Source: DASYYE01 sp035946955 | GTDB taxonomy: Bacteria > Actinomycetota > Actinomycetes > Streptosporangiales > Streptosporangiaceae | Assembly: GCA_035946955.1 (NCBI GenBank) | Contig: DASYYE010000368.1 | Coordinates: forward strand, 1 to 32,582 | DNA: 32,582 bases | Direction: 5' to 3' | In this document: positions 15,759 to 22,400 of the stretch, piece by piece | Position numbering within the stretch: position 1 is the first letter of the stretch | Layout: each line of letters opens with the position of its first letter | Notes under the pieces: generated by a model | The model's database searches: none | The model's input: only the letters and a program-made list of their open reading frames with translations | What the model was told of the DNA's origin: nothing | Translations under genes and position numbers: made by a program

Positions 15759-16964
15759 GTGGCGGATGACCAGACACGGTACTGGGCAGCACTGAACAGC
15801 CTGCGCGCCAGCGCGGCGGTCTGGTACACGGAGGTGCTCGACCACCAAAGCGAGTACACGGCCCGGCTCGCCCGGCCATGGGACTCGTGGCTGGGTGCCA
15901 TCGCGATCGGCGTCGTGGCCCTAGCGCTGGCGGTGGTGTCGACCGTGTCGGGCATCGGCTGGCCTCTCTGGGGTGCGCTTGCCTACCTCATCGCCGCGCT
16001 GCTCTTCTTCGTCGGCGCGCTCAGCAGGTCAGCCGCTATGTCGCGGCGTGAGGACCTGGCGGCGTATGAGGCGAGGAGCGCCGAGCGTGAACGCTGGCGC
16101 GGCGTGCTTGCCGGGTTAACACAGGACTGGCACGGAACACTGGAGTCGACCGGTGTCGAGCCGGCCGTGCGGTTCCTCACCGCGCACTGGCCCAGCCAGG
16201 CACCGTGGCAGCTGCTGACGTGCTTCGGCGGCGCAGGCGAAGACCGGCTGACCGTGACCGGCACCGTCAGTGGGCTTCCGGCCCTGCTCCAGGTCGTCGA
16301 CTTCTGGCAGCCCCACCCGGCGCGGACACCGCCGGTGCTGTTCCTGCTGGTGGCCTGCGCGCGGGCACCAGCAGGCAGCGACCCGCCCGCGCTGGAGGTG
16401 GCCGATGCATCGGCCAGGCAGCGCCTGGCACAGGCGGGACTGTCAGTGCAGACTGTCCAGGCAGGAGCCTGGGTGTGCCATGACGGCCCAGCCACCGCTT
16501 TGCTGTCGAGTGCGGACGCGCTGCATGAACTCGCGGGCACCGTGGTTGAGCTCTGCCGCGAGTCGCCAGCCAGCGACGCCGTACCCCCGGTCGGCACCGC
16601 CGACTACCCGGCGGACAGCCACGAGGTGGCGGGGGCTTTCCTGGACGCGCTCACAGCACACGACGCGACCACGGCATTGGCCTACCTCGATCCGAAGGAC
16701 TTCGGGAACAGCGACTACGAACCACGGCCGCAGCACCTCGCCGAACCGATCGACCGCAGGCGGGCCTGGCCAGTGCGGTACCCGCCAATCCCGCCGTACA
16801 GCGCCAAGCCCAACCGGAACCCCACCGCCCGCTACGACATGAGGGCGGACTTCGATGATGGGCCTGGCCACCTCCGGGTGAACCTGGTCAGGCGGGGCTC
16901 CCGCTGGGTCGTCAGCGGGTACTTGGCCCGCGGGTGGCTGGTCTTCGGCTGGGACGACGACTAA
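15759..16964 (+). CDS. Two-helix membrane protein of unknown function
   Basis: GTG 15759 chosen as start (401 residues); GTG 15750 is possible. The open frame continues upstream into the MFS gene, but that part is a shadow. An N-terminal soluble helix (about 1-40) is followed by two membrane helices (about 44-63 and 68-88), then a long cytoplasmic region. That region contains a mixed alpha/beta segment (about 95-275) with hydrophobic strands such as PPVLFLLVACARA. The C-terminal domain begins with SHEVAGAFLDALTAHDATTALAYLD (split near residue 290), resembling a SnoaL/NTF2-like or DUF4878-type cone. It ends with a beta strand WVVSGYLARGWLVFGWD. No catalytic motif is recognised. Confidence 0.7.
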   Translation: MADDQTRYWAALNSLRASAAVWYTEVLDHQSEYTARLARPWDSWLGAIAIGVVALALAVVSTVSGIGWPLWGALAYLIAALLFFVGALSRSAAMSRREDLAAYEARSAERERWRGVLAGLTQDWHGTLESTGVEPAVRFLTAHWPSQAPWQLLTCFGGAGEDRLTVTGTVSGLPALLQVVDFWQPHPARTPPVLFLLVACARAPAGSDPPALEVADASARQRLAQAGLSVQTVQAGAWVCHDGPATALLSSADALHELAGTVVELCRESPASDAVPPVGTADYPADSHEVAGAFLDALTAHDATTALAYLDPKDFGNSDYEPRPQHLAEPIDRRRAWPVRYPPIPPYSAKPNRNPTARYDMRADFDDGPGHLRVNLVRRGSRWVVSGYLARGWLVFGWDDD

Positions 16965-17230
16965 CCACCCGGGACGTGACCGTCAGGACTGGGACCAGGA
17001 AGTGCCGTCTCAGTGCCCACGCCCCGGGTCTGGCTGTCAAGAAAATGACGGGCATCTCGGACACCAGCCGTTCTAGGCTGCCGGTAGGGCCGCCCCGGCA
17101 GGGCAAGGAGCGAGCAACGCAAGGGGTCCGCGCACAAGGAGCATCATCCGCTGCTCGCGGGCACCTCCATCCGGCAGCTCGTCCTCCACATCGGGCCTGC
17201 TCCGGGGCGGTTCTCTGAAGGAGGAACCAG

Positions 17231-18055
17231 GTGGCGAAGGACGTCATCATCAAGTCGACGCACCGTGGGCTCCGGTATGAGGACGGCAGGCTGACCGGGG
17301 TGCTGGAGGCGGGCCGGTACGAGGTGCCAGAACGCGAGCAGGGCCGGCTTGGCGGGCGCCGCGCCGTGGTCGAGATCGTTGTCGTCGATATGCGGGAACG
17401 TGAGCTGACCATTAAAGGGCAGGAGATCCTGACGGCCGACAAGGTCGCGATCCGGGTCAGCATCCTCACCCAGTTCCAGGTGGTCGACCCGGTCGCGGCG
17501 GTGGAGAAGGTCGTGTCGTACGAGGACCGCCTCTACAGCGACGTCCAGCTCGCGGCTCGCCGGGCCCTCGCGTCGATGACGCTGGAGCAGATCCTGACCA
17601 GCCGCAACCAGCTCAGCGAGGACATCCTCAGCGATGTCACCGATGCCTCGGCCAGCTATGGCGTCAAGGTGCTGCGCGCCGACGTCAAGGACCTGATCTT
17701 CCCTGGCAACCTGCAAGAGATCATGAACCGGGTGCTGACCGCCGAGCGGCTCAGCCAAGCCCAACTGGTCGAGGCCCGTACCAAGGCCGAACGCGAGGCG
17801 ATCGAGGCACGGTCCCGGGCCGAGGTGGAGCGGATGGCCGCGCAGAGCCAGGCCGCGGTGCAGGAGATCCGGGCCGACGCCGATGCCGCGGCACTACGGG
17901 TGCAGGCCGAGGCCGCTGCCGTGTACACAAGCAACCCGGCCCTCATGCGGGTCCGCGAACTGGAAGCGCTGTCCACGCTGAGCGCCAACCCAGCCGCCCG
18001 TATCTACATCGGCTTCGACAAGCACCTGGACCCACCGCAGCACGTCAGCGACTGA
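17231..18055 (+). CDS. SPFH/band-7 (stomatin/slipin-like) protein without a membrane anchor
   Basis: GTG 17231 with a strong ribosome site AAGGAGGA (17218-17225); 274 residues. Residues about 8-185 form the SPFH domain (GVLEAGRYEVPE, VDMRERELTIKGQEILTADK, QFQVVDP, LYSDVQLAARRALASMTLEQIL). About 175-250 is an Ala/Glu/Arg-rich coiled coil (EARTKAEREAIEARSRAEVE and following). Family members oligomerise into membrane scaffolds and are often paired with NfeD proteases, but no nfeD is next to it here. There is no N-terminal membrane helix, unlike stomatins, so it may attach peripherally or act in the cytosol. The 264 bases before it contain no gene. Confidence 0.88.
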   Translation: MAKDVIIKSTHRGLRYEDGRLTGVLEAGRYEVPEREQGRLGGRRAVVEIVVVDMRERELTIKGQEILTADKVAIRVSILTQFQVVDPVAAVEKVVSYEDRLYSDVQLAARRALASMTLEQILTSRNQLSEDILSDVTDASASYGVKVLRADVKDLIFPGNLQEIMNRVLTAERLSQAQLVEARTKAEREAIEARSRAEVERMAAQSQAAVQEIRADADAAALRVQAEAAAVYTSNPALMRVRELEALSTLSANPAARIYIGFDKHLDPPQHVSD

Positions 18056-18092
18056 GCAAGGCTGATGCCGGCGCACCAGGGCCGCCGCAGAC

Positions 18093-18160
18093 ACCCTTAG
18101 GGGCATTCCGCCCCTAAGGGTGTCCAACCCCCAGGGGTATTCCTCCCCCAAGGGTCACTC
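18093..18160. repeat. Array of four 17-bp G/C-tract palindromic operators (CsoR-like)
   Basis: Four units start at 18093, 18110, 18127 and 18144, exactly 17 bases apart. Each has the form nCCCY-Y(A)-RGGGn, e.g. ACCCTTAGGGGC, GCCCCTAAGGGT, ACCCCCAGGGGT and TCCCCCAAGGGT. Units 1 and 3 end in ATTCC; units 2 and 4 start their 3' part with AAGGGT. Units 1 and 2 are also inverted copies of each other (14-bp stem, 18091-18123), so the RNA could fold as a hairpin. G/C-tract palindromes of this type are characteristic of copper-sensing CsoR repressors, and the genes downstream are copper genes. The regulator itself is not in the window. Confidence 0.6.
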
Positions 18161-18360
18161 GTCAATTTCCCCCTGGCCGCCGTGGGAATACCGTCCGCGT
18201 CAGACACTCATTACCAGGCCGCAATGATTCCCTGCTGTTCCGGCCAGTGATCGAGCGTTTGCGTAACGGGTGCCATAGCGGAACCGCTTCTCCGTCACCG
18301 GCCGCGGCGGCATGCCCATCAGCAACTTCTCGGCCAGGAGGAACCGTCCCATGCGGGCCC
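18133..18360 (+). repeat. First copy of the copper-gene leader (about 228 bases), ending in an aborted start
   Basis: Matches 18502-18732 in order: GGGGTATT and AAGGGT palindrome units, a CGCAATGAT block, a CGGCCAGTGATCG block, then a ribosome site and ATGCGGGCC. Distances from the palindrome to the ATG are 218 and 222 bases in the two copies. The copy shares the start of the Met-rich protein gene (M-R-A) but then reads CCC TAA, so only MRAP is encoded. It is a tandem duplication of a promoter/leader with the gene body lost. Confidence 0.75.
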
Positions 18361-18365
18361 CCTAA
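18351..18365 (+). CDS. Aborted mini-ORF MRAP-stop after a strong ribosome site
   Basis: ATG CGG GCC CCC TAA, preceded by AGGAGGAACC at the same spacing as in the true gene at 18724. It is either a vestige of the duplicated gene or a functional leader peptide. A second stop (TGA) follows directly, and a 10-bp hairpin lies 22 bases further on. Confidence 0.35.
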   Translation: MRAP

Positions 18366-18386
18366 TGAACCCTGAAACCAAAACGG

Positions 18387-18415
18387 CCGCCGGCACCAGG
18401 GGCCAGTGCCGGCGG
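18387..18415 (+). terminator. GC hairpin closing the first leader copy
   Basis: CCGCCGGCAC (18387-18396) and GTGCCGGCGG (18406-18415) are perfect inverted copies with a 9-base loop. It is preceded by an A-rich stretch and followed by TTCTGTCC, a poor U-tract. It would end, or attenuate, transcription started at the first leader copy. Confidence 0.5.
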
Positions 18416-18495
18416 TTCTGTCCTCGCGGTCGCGGCCACACGCCAGACGGGCACGTGCGGAACACCGGGCGCCTCAGACATTCCGCCCTCGAGCG

Positions 18496-18529
18496 ACTCC
18501 TAGGGGTATTTCACCCCTAAGGGTGTCTC
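18496..18529. promoter_or_regulatory. Pair of 17-bp palindromic operators before the Met-rich protein gene
   Basis: Units at 18496 (ACTCCTAGGGGT then ATTTC) and 18513 (ACCCCTAAGGGT then GTCTC) are again 17 bases apart and align with units 3 and 4 of the upstream array. They lie about 195 bases before the ATG. A CsoR-type copper repressor is the likely reader; the motif alone does not prove it. Confidence 0.55.
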
Positions 18530-18732
18530 GTCCATGTCATCGCAATGGATTTGGGGATAGCGTCCGCCCCAAGACACTACCAACCGACCGCAATGATCCC
18601 CCTCGCTGTCTCGGCCAGTGATCGCTGATTTGCCGACGGCGGCTGCCATTGTGCGGCCATTTCCGCATCGCTGGCCGTAGCAGCGTGCCACTCAGTGAAT
18701 TCTCGCGCAGGAGGAACCGTGCGATGCGGGCC
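18502..18732 (+). repeat. Second copy of the copper-gene leader (functional copy)
   Basis: Parallels 18133-18360 block by block and continues into a full-length gene. Divergence is greatest between the conserved blocks, so the duplication is not recent or the spacers are unconstrained. The ribosome site AGGAGGA (18709-18715) and first three codons are conserved between copies. Confidence 0.7.
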
Positions 18733-19416
18733 ATCCACATAAATCCCGGGCCTCGAAGCGGCCACCCAGCACCGAAGCCGGGCACCCCCTCCCCGAAACG
18801 GCCACCGGGCACCGCGCGGCCGCGTACCGGCGCCAGGACCGGCGCAGGCTCCTGGCTGCGGGGCCTCCGCTGGGTTCCGGTACCACTGGCCGCGCTCGCC
18901 GCCATGATTGGCACGCTGGTCCTCGGCTCGCTCCAGGGCCAGGTCGCCGCGGCGAATGCCCGCCACCCCAGCTATCAGGCTGGTGGCCTCGCGCTCAGCG
19001 TCGACACCATGCTGTGGATGAGCAACGACATGACCGGCCAGGGGCCGGCGCAGACCAACAACCACGGCTTCGCGATGGCCTCCAGCATGATGCCCGGAAT
19101 GCAGGCGCCCGGCCAGGACCGGCTGCGTGTCGAGGTCAATCTCAGCAATGTCACCGCCGACCTCCAGCGCTATTCCATCACCGATTTCAGTGTGGCCGGC
19201 CCGAGCGGGCGGACCTGGAAAGTCGACGGCTACGGGCACAGTGACTCGGCGTCGTCGGCAAACCTCGAGCCGGGGTTCGGGGTAACCATCGACGTGTATT
19301 TCGACGTCCCTGCCAAGCAGAGCAAGCACCTGACCCTCCAGTGGTCGCGCGGCGGCACGACGGTGTCCATCCCGGTCAACACGGTCGGCGCGCAGCCAGG
19401 CCCGATGCACATGTAA
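18724..19416 (+). CDS. Membrane-anchored, Met-rich extracytoplasmic protein (probable copper-binding)
   Basis: ATG 18724 with ribosome site AGGAGGA at 8 bases; 230 residues. A Pro/Arg-rich cytoplasmic N-terminus (1-50) is followed by one membrane helix (about 51-70) and an extracytoplasmic domain. That domain carries methionine clusters: MLWMSNDM (96-103), MASSMMPGM (118-126) and a terminal MHM. The rest (about 130-225) reads as an immunoglobulin-like beta-sandwich (LRVEVNLSNV, YSITDFSVAG, VTIDVYFDVP, LTLQWSRGGTTVSIPV). Met-rich motifs bind Cu(I) in several periplasmic copper proteins. The gene sits behind copper-type operators and 77 bases before the giant multicopper oxidase, so it may deliver or buffer copper for it. 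I recognise no named family. Confidence 0.75.
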   Translation: MRAIHINPGPRSGHPAPKPGTPSPKRPPGTARPRTGARTGAGSWLRGLRWVPVPLAALAAMIGTLVLGSLQGQVAAANARHPSYQAGGLALSVDTMLWMSNDMTGQGPAQTNNHGFAMASSMMPGMQAPGQDRLRVEVNLSNVTADLQRYSITDFSVAGPSGRTWKVDGYGHSDSASSANLEPGFGVTIDVYFDVPAKQSKHLTLQWSRGGTTVSIPVNTVGAQPGPMHM

Positions 19417-19493
19417 GGACGCGTCGGCGCACTTCGCCGAGCCCCATTGAGCACGTTCGCCTCAGGTGAACCAGCCCGAGAGGAAAAAAATAA

Positions 19494-22400
19494 ATGTCAT
19501 CAACTGGCAGACGCGCCCGCTCACGCTCCGGGAAGGCTAAGGAGATTGCGCTGCTGGCGTTCCTGCTGAGCACGGCCGTCGTCAGCTTCCAGCTCTGGAT
19601 CGATGCGGTCTTCGGGCGGCCCGGGGGCGGCATGGCGCACGCGCCCCGCGACATGCTGGTCTCGGCGCCGGCCGCCCTGCTGGCCGCCTGGCTCGGCCTG
19701 CGGCTCGCGCCCCGGCCGGACCCGGAGCGGACCCCCGGCCTCGCCGTAGCGCTGAACCAGGCCGCACTGGTCTCGCTCACGTTCATGGTGCTGTTCATCC
19801 CATCGGCCGTCCTCGGCCGCTTCTTCGCGGACGGCACTAATGCCGTCATCGTGGGTCTCGCCCCGCAGGCGGCGGGCCCGGGCATGGCCGCCCAGGCACT
19901 GCGCAGCGTCAGCGACGCACTGATCGGCCAGATGGCCGGCCTGCCGCTGCTGCTGGCTGCCCTGCTGTTCCTGCGACGCGCTAAGCCGCCACGGGCGGTG
20001 GGCCCGGTGCGTCTTTCACCGCTCATCAGCACCGCAGTATGCGCGGCCTTCGTGAGCTACCTTGCCATGCCGAACGCCGCGCCAGCGATGGCTAGCGTCA
20101 CTCCGGTCCCTGGCGGGTCCGCGGGGTCCGCGTGGGGCGGGTTCAACCCGTGCGACTATGCGCCGCACGACACGTTCGACATCTCGGCGATCAACGTCGA
20201 CATCACATTGAACCGGTTCGGGGTGCACGACCCGAATGGGTTCATGTACGTCCTCAACTCGCAGATCCCCGCAGTGCGGGCGGAGGAGCAGTCCGGGCAG
20301 GTGTCGAGCGGGCTGGGCAACGACCCGATCCAGCCGCTGGTGATCCGCGCGCACGCGGGCGACTGCGTCACGGTCAACCTCACCAACGCGACCACGTTCG
20401 GCGTGCAGGCGATGGACGAGCCGCCCGCGCCCGATCCGGCTGACGGGTGCAACAACGGGACGGCACCGCCCGCGTGCGATGGGACGCTGGCACACACCGC
20501 ACCGGAGAACATCGCCTGGAACGTGGACGGGCTGCCGGCCGCGGCGTCGGCTGCTGACGTGTCGAGCGCCGTCGGCCAGAACCCGGACAACACCGCGGCC
20601 CCGGGCCAGACGGCGAGCTACACGGTCTACATGGACCCCGCGCTCGGCGAGGGAGCGCACCTGTTCCACAGCACCGGTGACGACCGGCAGTTGCGGGGCC
20701 ACGGCCTGTTCGGCGCCCTGATCGAGGAGCCTCGCGGCTCGCAATGGCTGGACCCTACGAACCTGCAGCCCATGCAGAGCGGGTGGGACTCGGTGATCCA
20801 GACGCGGCGCGGCCCCAGCTTCCGCGAGTTCGCGCTGCTGTTCCACGAGATCGGGGACGAGGGGTACCGCCAGATCATGGAGGCGCCCGGCACGTCCTGC
20901 GCCACCAACGAGGGCGAAGTCCAGACGGCCTCCGGGTGCGAGCTCCCGGTGGTCGACCCCTTCACCTCTTCCTACCGGCCGTGCAGCAAGGCCATCAACT
21001 ACCGCAGCGAGTGCTTCTTCGAGCGGGAGCTGATCCAGCAGGAGCACGGCTTCACCCCCGATGAGGCACAGGACTACGGCTCGTACACGAACGGCGACAT
21101 GGCCACCCCCCGGCCGGAGATGTACGTCGGCGACCCCTACAAGATCCGCCTGGTCAACGCGGGCTCGGAGATGGGCCACGTGTTCCACGAGCACGGCGGC
21201 GGCATCCGCTGGCTGCGCAACCCCCGGGCGGCCAACCCCGACATCGCGGGCGGGCTGGAGAAGCACCCGCCGGTCACGAAGGCCTCGATCAGGCTGGACT
21301 CGCAGACGATCGAGCCGGGCGAGTCCTACGACCTGGAGACCGAGTGTGGCGGCGGTGGGTGCCAGCAGGCCGCCGGTGACTTCCTCTACCACTGCCACAT
21401 CGGAGCTCACTACGACGATGGGATGGTGGGCTTCCTGCGCGTGTTCGACACCGCACAGCCCAACCTGGCCACGGTGCCGGGCCGCACACCCAAGCCGCAG
21501 GCGGTCAACTCGGCCGGGCTGATCGGCAAGGTCATCGAAGGCAAGACCGTGGTCCCGCAGGACCAGCTCACCGACCCGAACACGCAGATCTCCGTCGAGA
21601 GCCTGGTAGAGAGCCAGCTCCCGCCGCAGGGCGTCCCGTTCAACTCCGAGGACTCGACGGTCTGGAACTGGCAGATGGGCGGCACTCCGGACCAGCCGAT
21701 CGCCTACGGCGAGCCGGAGGACACCACCTCCTGGCCGGACTACACCGCGCCCAACCCGGGGCAGCGGCCGCAGATCATGTTCGACCCCAGCAACGGCAGA
21801 TACGCCTGGCCGCTGATGCAGCCGCACCTCGGCCAGCGACCGCCGTTCTCACCCAACGGCCATAGCGGGGCCCCGTGGCTCGGCCCGAACGTCACATCAA
21901 CGAGACCGGACGGCCTGTGCCCGGCAGGGGCTCCGCTCCGGCAGTACAACATCACCGCCATCACCGTCCCCATCCAGGAGACGAACGGCGGCGTGGACGC
22001 CAACGGGAACCCGACCCCACCCGCGGTCGACCCCAACGGTGAGATCTTTGTGCTCAACCAGGACAAGACCGCGGTGCTGAACGGCACCAAGCCGCCGAAC
22101 CCATTGGTCATCAGGTCCGATGTAGGCGACTGCATCGCCCTGACCCTGACCAACGAGATCACCGTGGGCCCGGAGAGCAACAGCCCCCAGGTCAACGTCT
22201 ACCGCGAGGTCAACATCCACACCCACTTCGTCCAGTTCGACCCGCAGGCCTCCGACGGCGTGATCACCGGCATGTCCTTCGAGCAGGCCGTGAGGCCCGA
22301 CTCCGGGACGCCAGGGGAAACGACGCTGACCGCCGACGCGCCGGCCGGCTCGACCCAGATCCAGGTGGCCGACACGACCGGCCTGCGCCCGGGCATCAGC

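Larger units (their letters stand above)
18056..18723. other. 668-base noncoding region with duplicated copper-gene leader
   Basis: No convincing protein gene was seen; short frames here are Arg-rich shadows. The region contains an array of four 17-base palindromic units (18093-18160), a conserved leader copy ending in a stop-terminated mini-frame (18351-18365), a GC hairpin (18387-18415) and a second leader copy with two 17-base units (18496-18529) leading into the Met-rich protein gene. Two short blocks, around CGCAATGAT and CGGCCAGTGATCG, are shared by both copies. Confidence 0.8.

Noticed and set aside
18091..18123. 14-bp stem hairpin read as a simple terminator of the SPFH gene
   Set aside because: It is formed by two units of the 17-bp operator array and lacks a U-tract; termination may be a side effect, so it is listed as an operator array.
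18406..18621. 71-codon plus-strand frame within the duplicated leader
   Set aside because: Arg/Pro-rich, no ribosome site, and it crosses conserved noncoding blocks.
20016..21827. 603-codon minus-strand frame opposite the multicopper oxidase
   Set aside because: Arg/Val/Gly-rich shadow; the plus strand carries conserved copper-binding motifs here.
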